Below, piece by piece: positions 45,384 to 56,710 of a DNA stretch of 64,000 nt; position 1 is the first letter of the stretch; each line of letters starts with the position of its first letter. A model generated the notes under the pieces. The model saw only the letters and a program-made list of their open reading frames with translations, was not told the DNA's origin and searched no databases. The DNA comes from Amaricoccus sp. (GTDB lineage Bacteria; Pseudomonadota; Alphaproteobacteria; Rhodobacterales; Rhodobacteraceae): assembly GCF_017995835.1 (NCBI RefSeq), contig NZ_JAGOID010000002.1, positions 1-64,000 of the forward strand, given 5' to 3'. A program made the translations under genes and the position numbers.

Positions 45384-46976
45384 ATGAGACTGATCAACAC
45401 GCTGCTCGCCGCGACCGCGTCGGGCCTGCTGCTGGCGGGCGCCGCGCAGGCCAAGACGCTCGTCTATTGCAGCGAGGGCTCGCCCGAGGGCTTCGACCCG
45501 GCGCCCTGGACCTCGGGCACCACCTTCGACGCCGCCTCCCGCACCGTCTACGATCGCCTGATCGAGTTCCAGAAGGGCTCGACCGAGACCGAGCCCGGCC
45601 TCGCCGAGAGCTGGGAAGTGTCGGAGGACGGCACCGAGATCACCTTCCACCTGCGCCCCGGCGTCAAGTTCCAGACCACCGCCTACTTCACGCCGACGCG
45701 CGACATGAACGCCGACGACGTGGTGTTCACCTTCATGCGCCAGTTCGACAAGGAGAGCCCCTGGTACGAATACGCCCCGGGCATCGCCTGGGAGTATTTC
45801 AACTCGACCATGGCCTCCTCGCTCAAGGAGATCGTCAAGGTCGACGACATGACCGTGAAGTTCGTGCTGAACCGCCCGGACGCGACCGTGCTCGCCACCT
45901 TCCCGATGGACTTCGCCTCGATCGTCTCCAAGGAATACGCCGACCAGCTCGAGGCGGCCGGAACCCGCGAGCAGTTCAACGTCCTGCCCGTGGGCACCGG
46001 CCCGTTCACCTTCGTCGACTACCAGCAGGACGCGGTGATCCGCTACCAGGCCAACCCGGAATGGTGGAACGGCAAGCAGGCGATCGACGACCTGATCTTC
46101 GCCATCACCGTCGACGCCGGCGTGCGCCAGCAGAAGCTCGTCGCCGGCGAGTGCGACATCATCCCCTACCCGAACCCCGCCGACATCGACGGGCTTAAGG
46201 GCAACGCCGACCTGAACGTCATGCAGCAGGAAGGCTTCAACATCGGCTACCTCGCCTACAACACGCTGATGCCGCCGTTCGACAAGCCCGAGGTGCGCAA
46301 GGCGCTGAACAAGGCGATCAACAAGCACGCGATCATCGAGGCCGTGTTCCAGGGCGTCGGCACCGCCGCCGTCGCCCCGCTGCCGCCGACGTCCTGGGCC
46401 TTCAACGATTCCCTGACCGACGACCCCTACGACCCCGAGGCGGCAAAGGCCGAGCTCGAGGCGGCGGGCGTCACCGACCTGTCGATGAAGATCTGGGCGA
46501 TGCCGGTGCAGCGGCCCTACAACCCGAACGCGCGGCGCATGGCCGAACTGCTTCAGGCCGACTTCGCCGCCGTCGGCGTCAAGGTCGAGATCATCTCGAT
46601 GGAATGGGGCGAGTACCTGGCGCAGTCCTCGGCCAAGGACCGTGACGGCGCCGTCCTGCTCGGCTGGACCGGCGACAACGCCGACCCCGACAACTTCCTC
46701 GGCGTGCTGCTCGGCTGCGACGCGGTCGGCGCCAACAACCGCGCCCAGTGGTGCCACCAGCCTTACGAGGACCTGATCCAGAAGGCCAAGACCATCTTCG
46801 CCCAGGAGGAGCGCAAGCCGCTCTACGACGAGGCGCAGGTGATCTTCAAGGAGCAGGCCCCGTGGGCGACCATCGCCCACTCGATCGCGACGGTGCCGAT
46901 GCGCGCCAACGTGACCGGCTTCGCCCAGGATCCGGTCGGCATCCACCGCTTCGTCGGCGTCGACAAGACCGAGTAA
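45384..46976 (+). CDS. dppA: Dipeptide ABC transporter, periplasmic binding protein
   Basis: 530 residues of the SBP_bac_5 family. Signal peptide MRLINTLLAATASGLLLAGAAQA (ATG 45384; earlier Met at 45318 would add 22 residues before the signal). The DppA look is strong: TLVYCSEGSPEGFDPAPWTSGTTFDAAS, FTFMRQFD, VLPVGTGPFTFVDYQQDAVIRYQANPEWW, CDIIPYPNPADIDGLKG and LGWTGDNADPDNFLGVLLGCDAVG, the last being the dipeptide-specific segment. First gene of dppABCDF. Possible additional cargo includes 5-aminolevulinate or heme, as for other DppA proteins. Confidence 0.93.
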   Translation: MRLINTLLAATASGLLLAGAAQAKTLVYCSEGSPEGFDPAPWTSGTTFDAASRTVYDRLIEFQKGSTETEPGLAESWEVSEDGTEITFHLRPGVKFQTTAYFTPTRDMNADDVVFTFMRQFDKESPWYEYAPGIAWEYFNSTMASSLKEIVKVDDMTVKFVLNRPDATVLATFPMDFASIVSKEYADQLEAAGTREQFNVLPVGTGPFTFVDYQQDAVIRYQANPEWWNGKQAIDDLIFAITVDAGVRQQKLVAGECDIIPYPNPADIDGLKGNADLNVMQQEGFNIGYLAYNTLMPPFDKPEVRKALNKAINKHAIIEAVFQGVGTAAVAPLPPTSWAFNDSLTDDPYDPEAAKAELEAAGVTDLSMKIWAMPVQRPYNPNARRMAELLQADFAAVGVKVEIISMEWGEYLAQSSAKDRDGAVLLGWTGDNADPDNFLGVLLGCDAVGANNRAQWCHQPYEDLIQKAKTIFAQEERKPLYDEAQVIFKEQAPWATIAHSIATVPMRANVTGFAQDPVGIHRFVGVDKTE

Positions 46977-46987
46977 GGCATACGTGA

Positions 46988-47009
46988 CGGGCGCCGCTCC
47001 CGGCGCCCG
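46988..47009 (+). terminator. Intra-operon hairpin between dppA and dppB
   Basis: CGGGCGCCG (46988-46996) pairs perfectly with CGGCGCCCG (47001-47009), loop CTCC, just after the dppA stop. Like the proX-proW hairpin it probably lowers read-through or protects the dppA 3' end. Confidence 0.6.
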
Positions 47010-47026
47010 CCACACGGGAGGCGTCC

Positions 47027-48034
47027 ATGCTGCGCTTCATCCTCAACCGGCTGCTGCTGATCGTGCCGACCTTCATCGGCATCACGCTCGTGGCCTTCCT
47101 GTTCATCCGGCTCCTGCCCGGGGATCCGGTGATCCTGATGGCGGGCGAGCGCGGCGTCTCGCCCGAGCGCCACGCCGAGCTGATGGCGCAGTTCGGCTTC
47201 GACCAGCCGCTCCTGAAGCAATACGCGGACTATGTCGTCGGGCTGCTGCACGGCGATTTCGGCTATTCCTTCTCGACGAAGAAGCCGGTGCTCTCCGAAT
47301 TCATGGCGCGCTTTCCGGCGACGCTGGAGCTCGCCCTCTGCGCCATCGTGCTCGCCACCGTGCTCGGGGTCGCGGCCGGCATCCTCTCGGCGATCCGGCG
47401 CGGCAGCTGGATCGACCAGGCGACCATGGGCGTGGCGCTCGTCGGCTACTCGATGCCGATCTTCTGGTGGGCGCTGCTGCTCATCATCTTCTTCTCGACC
47501 ACGCTCGGCTGGACGCCGGTCTCGGGGCGGATCTCGCTCACGCAGTTCTTCCCCTCCGTCACCGGATTCATGCTGATCGACAGCCTCCTCGCCGGCAAGC
47601 CCGCCGCCTTCTGGTCCGCCGTCCACCACCTGATCCTGCCGACCATCGTGCTCGCGACGATCCCGCTCGCGGTGATCGCCCGCCAGACCCGCTCGGCGAT
47701 GCTCGAAGTGCTCGGCGAGGTCTACATCATGACCGCGAAGTCGAAGGGCCTCGCGCAGCGCCGGGTGATCTGGCTGCACGCGCTGAGGAACGCGCTCATC
47801 CCCGTCGTCACCACCATCGGCCTCCAGGTCAGCGTGCTGATGGGCGGCGCGATCCTGACCGAGACGATCTTTTCCTGGCCGGGCATCGGCAAGTGGATGA
47901 TCGATTCCATCTCACGCCGCGACTACCAGGTGGTGCAGGGCGGGCTCCTGCTGATCGCCGCGGTGGTCATGGTGGTGAACCTGACCGTCGACCTCCTCTA
48001 TGGATTGATCAACCCCCGTGTCCGCCACAGATGA
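47027..48034 (+). CDS. dppB: Dipeptide ABC transporter permease DppB
   Basis: 335 residues, six membrane segments. Opening MLRFILNRLLLIVPTFIGITLVAFLFIRLLPGDPV and the inner-loop sequence KSKGLAQRRVIWLHALRNALIPVVTTIGLQV are those of DppB/OppB permeases; the end TVDLLYGLINPRVRHR is too. RBS GGGAGG lies at 47017-47022. Overlaps dppC by 17 bases. Confidence 0.94.
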   Translation: MLRFILNRLLLIVPTFIGITLVAFLFIRLLPGDPVILMAGERGVSPERHAELMAQFGFDQPLLKQYADYVVGLLHGDFGYSFSTKKPVLSEFMARFPATLELALCAIVLATVLGVAAGILSAIRRGSWIDQATMGVALVGYSMPIFWWALLLIIFFSTTLGWTPVSGRISLTQFFPSVTGFMLIDSLLAGKPAAFWSAVHHLILPTIVLATIPLAVIARQTRSAMLEVLGEVYIMTAKSKGLAQRRVIWLHALRNALIPVVTTIGLQVSVLMGGAILTETIFSWPGIGKWMIDSISRRDYQVVQGGLLLIAAVVMVVNLTVDLLYGLINPRVRHR

Positions 48035-48941
48035 TCCGCATCTAGGAACGGCCGAGCAGGAGCCGCTCGGTCCGCCGCCGATCTCGCCGCTGCGCGAGAA
48101 CTGGCGCTACTTCCTCGCCAATCGCGGGGCGGTGATCGGGCTCGTGGTCATCGCGCTCATGGTGCTGACCGCGATCTTCGCGCCGCTGATCGCGCCCCAC
48201 GACCCGACCGCGCAGTTCCGCGACGCGCTCCTCGTGCCCCCGGCATGGACGGACAAGGGCCGGCCGGAATTCCTGCTCGGCACCGACGCGCTCGGCCGCG
48301 ACATCCTGTCGCGGCTGATCTTCGGGGCGCGCTATTCGCTGGCCATCGGCCTCGTCGTCGTCACGCTCGCGCTCGTCTCCGGCATCCTCGTCGGCCTCGT
48401 CGCCGGCTATTTCGGCGGCTGGATCGACGGGCTGATCATGCGGGTGATGGACATCATCCTCGCCTTCCCCTCGCTGCTGCTCGCGCTCGTGCTCGTGGCG
48501 ATCATCGGTCCCGGGCTCTTCAACGCCATGCTCGCCATCGCCGTGGTGCTCCAGCCGCATTTCGCCCGCCTGACCCGCGGCGCGGTGATGGCGGAGAAGC
48601 ACCGCGAATACGTCACCTCGGCCCGGGTCGCCGGCGCCGGCACCCTGCGGCTGATGCTGGTCACCATCCTGCCGAACTGCCTCGGGCCGCTGATCGTGCA
48701 GGCGACGCTCTCCTTCTCCAACGCCATCCTCGACGCCGCGGCGCTGGGCTTCCTCGGCATGGGCGCGCAGCCGCCGACGCCGGAATGGGGCACCATGCTC
48801 GCCGAGGCCCGCGAGTTCATCACCAGCGCCTGGTGGGTGGTGACGATGCCCGGCATCGCCATCCTCGTCACCGTCCTCGCCATCAACCTGATCGGCGACG
48901 GGTTGCGCGACACGCTCGACCCCAAGCTGAAGCGGAGCTGA
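48018..48941 (+). CDS. dppC: Dipeptide ABC transporter permease DppC
   Basis: 307 residues. N-terminal ENWRYFLANRGAVIGLVVIALMVLTAIFAPLIAPHDP, the core FLLGTDALGRDILSRLIFGARYSL and the loop EYVTSARVAGAGTLRLMLVTILPNCLGPLIVQ are standard DppC/OppC. The start is GTG 48018 within the dppB end (17-base overlap), consistent with translational coupling. Last residues DGLRDTLDPKLKRS are typical. Confidence 0.94.
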   Translation: MSATDDPHLGTAEQEPLGPPPISPLRENWRYFLANRGAVIGLVVIALMVLTAIFAPLIAPHDPTAQFRDALLVPPAWTDKGRPEFLLGTDALGRDILSRLIFGARYSLAIGLVVVTLALVSGILVGLVAGYFGGWIDGLIMRVMDIILAFPSLLLALVLVAIIGPGLFNAMLAIAVVLQPHFARLTRGAVMAEKHREYVTSARVAGAGTLRLMLVTILPNCLGPLIVQATLSFSNAILDAAALGFLGMGAQPPTPEWGTMLAEAREFITSAWWVVTMPGIAILVTVLAINLIGDGLRDTLDPKLKRS

Positions 48942-48945
48942 CGCC

Positions 48946-49784
48946 ATGCCGCTGCTCGAGGTCCGCAATCTTACCGTGTCCTTCCCGACCGCGGCCGGAC
49001 GCTTCGACGCCGTGCAGGGTCTCGACGTCTCCGTCGACGCCGGCGAGGTGCTGGCGATCGTCGGCGAGTCCGGCTCCGGCAAGTCCGTCGCCATGCTCGC
49101 CGTCATGGGTCTCCTGCCCGCCATCGCCGGGGTGACGGCGGACGCCATGCGCTTCGACGGCCGCGACCTCCTGCGCCTGACCGCGCGCGAGCGGCGCAAC
49201 CTGTCGGGGCGCGAGATCGCCATGATCTTCCAGGAGCCGGTCGCGAGCCTCAATCCCTGCTTCACCGTCGGCTTCCAGATCGAGGAGACGCTGCGCGAAC
49301 ACACCGGGCTCTCGGCCGCTGACCGTCGCCATCGCGCGATCGAGCTGCTCACCCAGGTCGGCATCCCCCAGCCGGAGGAACGGCTCGCCTCCTTCCCGCA
49401 CCAGATGTCCGGCGGCCAGTGCCAGCGGGTGATGATCGCCATCGCCACCGCCTGCACGCCGCGGTTGCTGATCGCCGACGAGCCGACGACCGCGCTCGAC
49501 GTCACCGTCCAGAAGCAGGTGCTCGACCTGCTGCTGCGGCTCCAGGCCGAGAACGGCATGGCGCTGGTGCTCATCACCCACGACATGGGCGTGGTGGCCG
49601 AGACCGCCGACCGCGTCGTGGTGCAGTACAACGGCCGCAAGATGGAGGACAGCGACGTCCTGACCCTCTTCGAGAACCCGCGCAGTCCCTATACCCGCGC
49701 GCTGCTCTCGGCGCTGCCGGAGAACGCCAAGGGGGGCCGCCTGTCCACCGTCTCCTCCTTCGTTCCCTCCGCGGAGACGGCGGG

Positions 49785-49788
<4 letters not shown>
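48946..49788 (+). CDS. dppD: Dipeptide ABC transporter ATP-binding protein DppD
   Basis: 280 residues. Walker A GESGSGKSVAMLAVMG, Q-loop AMIFQEPVASLNPCFTVG, signature MSGGQCQRVMIA (a Cys where Met-Arg or Met-Asn is usual), Walker B LLIADEPTTALDV, switch His ITHDMGVV. The C-terminus stops soon after NPRSPYTRALLSALPEN: the oligopeptide-type tail with its conserved Cys residues, usually adding some 40 residues, is missing. The stop overlaps the dppF start as ATGA. Confidence 0.92.
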
Positions 49789-50645
<857 letters not shown>

Positions 50646-50689
50646 TCCCTCCGCCGCGAGAGGCCGGCGGGTGGCGCCTTTGCGCCCCC

Positions 50690-50758
50690 GCGCGTTAACG
50701 TCCGGCCAAAAAGCGGCAAGCCTGTTTCCAGCCGCCTTCCAGCCACGTTCCGGCCCGG
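50690..50758 (-). repeat. Dispersed element, family B, copy 2 (tandem 11-bp units)
   Basis: Plus-strand reading: GCGCGTTAAC (50690-50699), 26 bases containing GGCAAGCC, then TTCCAGCCGCC, TTCCAGCCACG and TTCCGGCCCGG (50726-50758). Seventeen of the 26 spacer bases match copy 1 at 16781-16860, and the distance from GTTAAC to the first unit is identical. One unit fewer than copy 1. Sits between the converging dppF and aldehyde dehydrogenase genes. Confidence 0.7.
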
Positions 50759-50795
50759 ATCTTCCGAGCCGTTCCCGACCCTTGCCCCGCCCCCG

Positions 50796-52229
50796 TCACC
50801 CGGCGGCGGTATAGGCCGTCTTGACCGTGGTGTAGAACTCCGCTGCGTACCGCCCCTGCTCGCGCGGGCCGAAGGACGAGCCCTTGGAGCCGCCGAAGGG
50901 CACGTGGAAATCCACGCCCGCCGTCGCCAGGTTCACCATCACCATCCCCGCCTGGCTGTTGCGCTTGAAGTGGGTGGCGTGCTTGAGCGACGTCGTGCAA
51001 ATCCCAGCCGACAGGCCGAAATCGGTGTCGTTCGCCACCGCCAGCGCCTCGTCGTAGTCCTTCACCCGGATCACGCTCGCCACCGGCCCGAAGATCTCCT
51101 CCCGGCTGACCCGCATGGCGTTCGTCGCGCCCACGAAGAGCGCGGGGGCGAGGAAGAAGCCCTCGGTCGCCTTCTTCACCCGCGCGCCGCCGACCAGCTC
51201 CGCGCCCTCGTCCCTGCCGATGGCGATGTACTTTTCGTCCTGCTCGAGCTGCCCCGCGTCCACGACCGGCCCGATCTGCGTCGCCTTGTCGAGCGGATCA
51301 CCGATTACAAGGGCTTCCATCCGCTCCTTCAACCGCGCCACGAAGCGGTCGTGGATGCCGTCCTGCACGATCAGGCGCGACGACGCCGTGCAGCGCTGGC
51401 CGGTCGAGAAGAAGGCGCCGTTCAGGCAGGCGTCGACCGCGACCTCGAGATCGGCGTCGTCGAGGACCACCATCGGGTTCTTGCCGCCCATCTCGAGCTG
51501 GAACTTGCGCATTGCCTTCACCGACGCCTCCGCCACCCGCCGCCCGGTCCCGACCGAGCCGGTGAAGCTGACCGCCCTGATGTCCGGGCTGTCGAGGATC
51601 GCCTGCCCGACCACGGAGCCCTTGCCCATGACGAGGTTCAGCACCCCCTTGGGCAGGCCGGCGCGGTGCAGGATGTCCGCCAGCGCCCAGGCGCAGCCGG
51701 GGACGAGATCGGCGGGCTTGATGACGACGGTGTTGCCCCAGGCGAGCGCCGGCGCGATCTTCCAGGCCGGGATCGCGATCGGGAAGTTCCAGGGCGTGAT
51801 CAGTCCGACCGGGCCGACCGCCTCGCGGGTGATCTCCACGCCGACCCCGGGGCGCACCGAGGGCAGGATCTCGCCCGTGAGCCGCAGGCACTCGCCGGCG
51901 AAGAAGTCGAAGATCTGGGCGGCGCGGATCGTCTCGCCGATCCCCTCGGCCAGCGTCTTGCCTTCCTCGCGGCTCAGCAGCGTGCCGAGCTCCTCCTTGC
52001 GGGCGAGGATCTCGGCCGCGGCCTTCGACAGCACGGCGTGCCGCTCCAGCGGCCCCGACCGGCTCCACGCCGGGAAGGCCGCCTTCGCGGCGGCGATGGC
52101 GGCCCCGGCGTCGGCGGCGGTGGCGCGCGCGTACTCGCCGACGACCTCGGCGGTGTTCGCCGGGTTGACGTTCGGGACCGCCTCGCCCCCGACCCACTCC
52201 CCGCCGATCAGGTTCGCGTGCAGTGTCAT
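50796..52229 (-). CDS. NAD(P)-dependent aldehyde dehydrogenase (2,5-dioxovalerate/semialdehyde type)
   Basis: 477 residues. The fold is complete: PWNFPIAIPAWKIAPALAWGNTVVIKPA (Asn and Lys of cofactor binding), FTGSVGTGRRV, catalytic Glu in QLEMGGKNPMVVLDDAD, catalytic Cys in FFSTGQRCTASSRLIV, and EIFGPVASVIRV. Among subgroups it looks most like alpha-ketoglutaric semialdehyde (2,5-dioxovalerate) dehydrogenases, which finish sugar-acid and hydroxyproline breakdown, but succinic semialdehyde or other aldehydes are possible. ATG 52229 has AGGAGG upstream; the longer open frame is a shadow. Divergent from the hydrolase gene. Confidence 0.9.
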   Translation of the reverse strand: MTLHANLIGGEWVGGEAVPNVNPANTAEVVGEYARATAADAGAAIAAAKAAFPAWSRSGPLERHAVLSKAAAEILARKEELGTLLSREEGKTLAEGIGETIRAAQIFDFFAGECLRLTGEILPSVRPGVGVEITREAVGPVGLITPWNFPIAIPAWKIAPALAWGNTVVIKPADLVPGCAWALADILHRAGLPKGVLNLVMGKGSVVGQAILDSPDIRAVSFTGSVGTGRRVAEASVKAMRKFQLEMGGKNPMVVLDDADLEVAVDACLNGAFFSTGQRCTASSRLIVQDGIHDRFVARLKERMEALVIGDPLDKATQIGPVVDAGQLEQDEKYIAIGRDEGAELVGGARVKKATEGFFLAPALFVGATNAMRVSREEIFGPVASVIRVKDYDEALAVANDTDFGLSAGICTTSLKHATHFKRNSQAGMVMVNLATAGVDFHVPFGGSKGSSFGPREQGRYAAEFYTTVKTAYTAAG

Positions 52230-52355
52230 CCCCGTTCCTCCTGTCCCGTTGCGGCTCAGCGCCCGTCGGTTCCTTACGGCGACGCGACGCCCAAGCCAAG
52301 CGCGGCCGCCCCGTCGGCGCTGGCGCGGCGGGCCGCGCCCTGCTACCCCGAGACC

Positions 52356-53111
52356 ATGCAGACCTCGTTCCTCGACCTCCCCGACGGCCGCCGCATCGCC
52401 CATGCGCGCAGCGAAGGCGCCGAGCCCGGCGTCGTCTTCCTCGGCGGCTTCCGCTCCGACATGACCGGGACCAAGGCGCTGTTCCTCGAGGCCTGGGCCC
52501 GCGAGCGCGGCCGGGCGTTCCTGCGCTTCGACTACACCGGACACGGCACCTCCTCGGGCGACTTCGAGCAGGGCTCGATCGGCGGCTGGGCCCGCGACGC
52601 CGCCGACGCGGTGAGCCGGCTCACCCGCGGCCCGCAGGTGCTCGTCGGCTCCTCGATGGGCGGCTGGATCGCGCTCCTTATCGCGCTCCGCCTGCCCGCC
52701 CGCGTCGCCGCCATCGTCGGCGTCGCCGCCGCGCCCGACTTCACCGAAGACTCGATGTGGGCCGGCTTCGACGCCGGCCAGCGCGACCGGCTGATGCGCG
52801 AGGGGCGGGTCGAGACGCCCTCGGAGTACTCCGACGACCCTTACGTCATCACCCGGCATCTGATCGAGGATGGCCGCGACCACCTCGTCCTGCGCGCGCC
52901 CCTCGCGCTGCCCTTCCCGCTGCGACTGCTGCACGGGACGGCCGACCTCGACGTCCCCGTCCCGGTCGCGCTCCGCCTGCTGGCGCACGCGGAAGGCCCC
53001 GACGTCCGCCTGACCCTCGTGCGCGACGCCGACCACCGCTTCAGCGCCCCCGAGAACCTCGACCTGATCGTCGCCACCGTCGAGGACGTGCTGCCTTCCC
53101 CCCACGGCTGA
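52356..53111 (+). CDS. Alpha/beta hydrolase (ABHD10-like thioesterase family)
   Basis: 251 residues. Nucleophile elbow GSSMGGW (Ser), an early VFLGGFRSDMTGTKA strand-loop, FDYTGHGTSSGDF, then LLHGTADLDVPV and the catalytic His in VRDADHRFS. The FLGGFRSDMTGTKA and HGSS-type sequence match the group containing human ABHD10 and its bacterial relatives, esterases/thioesterases of unclear natural substrate. Start ATG 52356; the upstream open frame is antisense to the aldehyde dehydrogenase. Next gene is thrS, 124 bases on. Confidence 0.85.
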   Translation: MQTSFLDLPDGRRIAHARSEGAEPGVVFLGGFRSDMTGTKALFLEAWARERGRAFLRFDYTGHGTSSGDFEQGSIGGWARDAADAVSRLTRGPQVLVGSSMGGWIALLIALRLPARVAAIVGVAAAPDFTEDSMWAGFDAGQRDRLMREGRVETPSEYSDDPYVITRHLIEDGRDHLVLRAPLALPFPLRLLHGTADLDVPVPVALRLLAHAEGPDVRLTLVRDADHRFSAPENLDLIVATVEDVLPSPHG

Positions 53112-53153
53112 GCCCCGGCCGGAGGCGCCAGAAACGACGATGGCGCGCCTGCC

Positions 53154-53182
53154 TTGACAGGGCGGGAGGGGCGCACTAGCGC
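53154..53182 (+). promoter_or_regulatory. Possible thrS promoter
   Basis: TTGACA (53154-53159), 17-base spacer, TAGCGC (53177-53182), about 54 bases before the thrS start. Perfect -35, weak -10, as is common in high-GC alphaproteobacteria. Confidence 0.45.
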
Positions 53183-53235
53183 TGCCGTCCCTGGACCCGG
53201 GCGTGCCGTAGGCGCCGATACCGAAGGAGACCGCG

Positions 53236-55239
53236 ATGACCGACCTTGCCCCCGATGCGCGCGAGGTGGCGGTCACGCTGCCCGACGGCGCCGTCCGCCG
53301 CTACCGCGCCGGCGTCACCGCCGCCGACATCGCCTCCGACATCTCGAAATCGCTCGGCAAGGCCGCGCTCGCCTGCACGATCGACGACCGCCTTTCCGAC
53401 CTCTCGACCCCGATCGGCGGCGACGCCCGCCTCGCCATCGTCACCGCGAAGGATCCGGCGGCGCTCGAGCTCATCCGCCACGACTGCGCCCATATCATGG
53501 CCCGCGCGGTGCAGGAGCTCTGGCCCGACACGAAGGTCACCATCGGCCCGGTGATCGAGAACGGCTGGTACTACGACTTCGACCGCTCCGAGCCCTTTAC
53601 CCCCGACGACCTCGGTCTGATCGAGGCCCGGATGCGCGAGATCATCGCCGTGCGCGACCCCGTGCGCACCGAGGTCTGGGACCGCGACCGCGCCATCCGC
53701 CACTACGAGGCGACGGGCGAGAACTACAAGGTCGAGCTGGTCGAGGCGATCCCCGAGGCCGATCCCGTGCGCATGTACTGGCACGGACCCTGGCAGGACC
53801 TCTGCCGCGGACCGCACCTCGCCCACACCGGACAGGTTCCTCCCGACGCCTTCAAGCTCACCTCGATCGCGGGCGCCTACTGGCGCGGCGACAGTCGCCG
53901 CCCGATGCTCCAGCGCATCTACGGCGTCGCCTTCCGCACCAGGGCCGATCTCGACGCCTACCTCCACCAGCTCGAGGAGGCGGCCAAACGCGACCACCGC
54001 AAGCTCGGCCGCGAGATGGACCTCTACCATTTCCAGGCCGAGGCGGTGGGATCGGTGTTCTGGCACCCCAACGGCTATGTGATCTGGCGCGCGCTCGAGG
54101 CCTATATCCGCCGCCAGCTCGACGCCGACGGCTATGTCGAGGTCAAGACCCCGCAGCTCCTCGACTCGCAGCTCTGGCGGCTCTCCGGGCACTGGGGCAA
54201 GTTCCGCGAGAACATGTTCGTGGTTCCCGACGAGATCCCTTCGGTCGAGGACGAGGACGCCGACCCGATCCTGTCGGGCGAGGCCGACCTGATGGCGCTG
54301 AAACCGATGAACTGCCCCGCCCACGTGCAGATCTTCCGCCAGGGCACCAAGTCCTACCGCGACCTGCCGATCCGCATGGCCGAGTTCGGCTGCTGCCACC
54401 GCAACGAGGCGCACGGCTCTCTGCACGGGCTTCTGCGCGTGCGCCAGATGACCCAGGACGACGCGCACATCTTCTGCCGCGAGGACCAGATCGCCGCCGA
54501 GACGAAGCGCTTCCTCGACCTGTTCGGCCGGGTCTACGGGCACATGGGGCTGACGAAAATCTCCTACAAGCTCGCGACCCGCCCCGATGTCCGGGCCGGC
54601 GACGACGCGACCTGGGACCGGGCCGAGGAGGCGCTGGCCGACGCGCTCGGCGCCGCCGGGATCGAGTTCGACTACGCCCTCGGCGAGGGCGCCTTCTACG
54701 GGCCGAAGCTCGAGTTCCACCTGACCGACGCGATCGGCCGCACCTGGCAGGCGGGCACCTTCCAGCTCGACTACGTGCTGCCCGAGCGGCTCGACGCCGC
54801 CTATGTCGGCGAGGACGGCGCGAAGCACCGGCCCGTGATGCTGCACCGCGCCGTCTTCGGCACGTTCGAGCGGTTCATCGGACTTCTCGTCGAGCACTAT
54901 GCCGGCAAGCTGCCGCTGTGGCTCGCGCCGCGCCAGGTCGTCGTCGCGCCCATCGTCTCGGACGCCAACGCCTACGCCGCGGAGGTCGTCGCGGCGCTGA
55001 AGGCCGCCGGCATCCGCGCCGAGGCGGATCTCCGCAACGAGAAGATCACCTACAAGGTCCGCGAGCACTCGCTGGCCAAGGTGCCGCTGATCCTCGCCGT
55101 GGGCGCCCGCGAGGTCGAGGGGCGCAGCGTCTCGGTTCGCCGGCTCGGCGAGACCGCGTCCACGTCCCTGCCGCTCGCCGAGGCCGTCGCCGCCTTCGCC
55201 GCCGAGGCGACGCCGCCGGATCTGCATCCGCCGTCCTGA
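53236..55239 (+). CDS. thrS: Threonyl-tRNA synthetase
   Basis: 667 residues, full domain set: TGS (about 1-65), editing N2 domain with [16 protein letters not shown] and the HxxxH-type site, class II core with [40 protein letters not shown] and [15 protein letters not shown] (zinc and ATP residues), and the anticodon-binding domain ([26 protein letters not shown]). Leader sequence is 124 bases long; no attenuator or riboswitch was recognised. Confidence 0.97.
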   Translation: MTDLAPDAREVAVTLPDGAVRRYRAGVTAADIASDISKSLGKAALACTIDDRLSDLSTPIGGDARLAIVTAKDPAALELIRHDCAHIMARAVQELWPDTKVTIGPVIENGWYYDFDRSEPFTPDDLGLIEARMREIIAVRDPVRTEVWDRDRAIRHYEATGENYKVELVEAIPEADPVRMYWHGPWQDLCRGPHLAHTGQVPPDAFKLTSIAGAYWRGDSRRPMLQRIYGVAFRTRADLDAYLHQLEEAAKRDHRKLGREMDLYHFQAEAVGSVFWHPNGYVIWRALEAYIRRQLDADGYVEVKTPQLLDSQLWRLSGHWGKFRENMFVVPDEIPSVEDEDADPILSGEADLMALKPMNCPAHVQIFRQGTKSYRDLPIRMAEFGCCHRNEAHGSLHGLLRVRQMTQDDAHIFCREDQIAAETKRFLDLFGRVYGHMGLTKISYKLATRPDVRAGDDATWDRAEEALADALGAAGIEFDYALGEGAFYGPKLEFHLTDAIGRTWQAGTFQLDYVLPERLDAAYVGEDGAKHRPVMLHRAVFGTFERFIGLLVEHYAGKLPLWLAPRQVVVAPIVSDANAYAAEVVAALKAAGIRAEADLRNEKITYKVREHSLAKVPLILAVGAREVEGRSVSVRRLGETASTSLPLAEAVAAFAAEATPPDLHPPS

Positions 55240-55343
55240 ACCCGCTGCATGGCGGAGTTGCGCGATCGGGCCTGACCAAGGCCTCGCGCAGCGCCTAGAT
55301 CTCCGGTCGAACCGGCGTGAGCCGGACGACTGGAGAGAGCGAG

Positions 55344-55511
55344 ATGCAGAACCTTCGCAAGTTTTTCGCCGGCGTCGTTGACGCCTTCATCACCCTCGAC
55401 GCAGCCCGCGCCGCCGCCGGCGCCGTCGAGGTCGACCGCCCGGCGCAGCCGCGGCACCTCCGCCAGCTCGGCATCGATCCCAAGGCCTTCCTGTCGATGG
55501 GTCACGGCTGA
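55344..55511 (+). CDS. Hypothetical 55-residue protein
   Basis: Starts MQNLRKFFAGVVDAFITLDAARAAAGAV and ends RHLRQLGIDPKAFLSMGHG. The ending resembles that of DUF1127-type small proteins, with a basic helix and a LGIDP motif, and is preceded by an RBS-like GAGAGAGCGAG. Codon use is like the neighbours. I cannot assign a function; small proteins of this look are often stress-induced RNA-binding or phosphate-related proteins. A longer start at 55317 would add nine residues. Confidence 0.65.
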   Translation: MQNLRKFFAGVVDAFITLDAARAAAGAVEVDRPAQPRHLRQLGIDPKAFLSMGHG

Positions 55512-55631
55512 CCGCATAGCGGTCGTTGTCGGCGCAACTGGCCCCTTGCGCCGAATGTCGCGCGCGCCCGCGTATACGGGCGCGCCGCCGCTGCGTCCGA
55601 TCTGGCGTCCAGCGCCGCACGGACGCCCACG

Positions 55632-56582
55632 TCACTGAACGAGGCCGATATCCTTCAGGATTCCCCTCGTCTGCTCGATGTCGGCGGCGAGTTGAGCCTG
55701 AAACGCCTCGCCGGCGAGGAAGCGGTCATCCCAGCCGCGGGTGGCGAGTTCCGTCTTCCACGCTTCCGAGGTCGCGAGCTTCTCGATGTCGGCCGTGATC
55801 GCCGCCACCTGCTCGGGCGTCAGGTCCGGGCCGCCCGCCACCATGCGCCAGTTCTCCAGCGCCGCGTCGACGCCGGCCTCCTTCAGCGTCGGCGCGTCGA
55901 TTCCCTCGATGCGCTCCTCGCCGGAAACCGCCAGCAGACGCAGCTGACCCGCCTCGATCTGGCTCTCGAACTCGCCTAGCCCCGACACCCCGACCGTCAC
56001 CTGACCGCCGAGGATCGCCGCCAGCGCCTCGCCGCCGCCCGAGAACGCGATGTAATTCACCTTCGTCGGATCGACGCCGGACGCCTTGGCGATCAGGCCG
56101 GCAAGGATGTGATCCGCGCCGCCCGCCGAGCCGCCGCCCCAGCTCACCGAACCCGGGTCTGCCTTCAGCTTCGCCACCAGATCGGCCATCGTCTGGATGT
56201 CGCTCGCGGCCGGCACCACGATCGCCTCCTGCTCGCCGGTCAGCCGCGCGATCGGCGTGACCATGGACAGATCCACGGGCGACTGGTTGGTCAGGATCGC
56301 CCCCACCATCACGTAGCCGCCGACGATCAGCGCCTCCGGATTGCCCTTGGCCTGGTTGACGAACTGCGCCAGCCCGATCGTGCCGCCGGCGCCCGGCACG
56401 TTCATCACCTGCACGTTGCCGGAGATGCCCTCCTTCTGCATCAGCGTCTGCATCGTTCGCGCGGTCTGGTCCCAGCCGCCGCCGGGCGCCGCCGGCGCCA
56501 TGATCGTGTAGTCGGCCGCCGCCGCCGTCAGCGCGCCCGCGCAGAGCGCCGCCGCCGCGACGCCGATCGTTCTTCTCATCAT
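55632..56582 (-). CDS. Tripartite tricarboxylate transporter substrate-binding protein (TctC/BugT family), orphan
   Basis: 316 residues. Signal peptide [23 protein letters not shown], then the TctC signature [75 protein letters not shown] and [20 protein letters not shown]. Members bind citrate, other carboxylates or nicotinate-like acids in the periplasm. No TctA/TctB membrane genes adjoin it. RBS GGAGG lies five bases before the first of two adjacent ATGs (56582/56579). Confidence 0.9.
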   Translation of the reverse strand: MMRRTIGVAAAALCAGALTAAAADYTIMAPAAPGGGWDQTARTMQTLMQKEGISGNVQVMNVPGAGGTIGLAQFVNQAKGNPEALIVGGYVMVGAILTNQSPVDLSMVTPIARLTGEQEAIVVPAASDIQTMADLVAKLKADPGSVSWGGGSAGGADHILAGLIAKASGVDPTKVNYIAFSGGGEALAAILGGQVTVGVSGLGEFESQIEAGQLRLLAVSGEERIEGIDAPTLKEAGVDAALENWRMVAGGPDLTPEQVAAITADIEKLATSEAWKTELATRGWDDRFLAGEAFQAQLAADIEQTRGILKDIGLVQ

Positions 56583-56710
56583 GCCGTCCTCCCTGGCTTC
56601 TCTGGCCAGCCGTCGCCGCGGCCGCGCCCATGGTCCCGGACCATACGCCCTGCGCGTCGCCCGCGCCAAGCCCGCCGAGCCGATCTTGCCCGGCAAACTG
56701 CGCGCCCGCC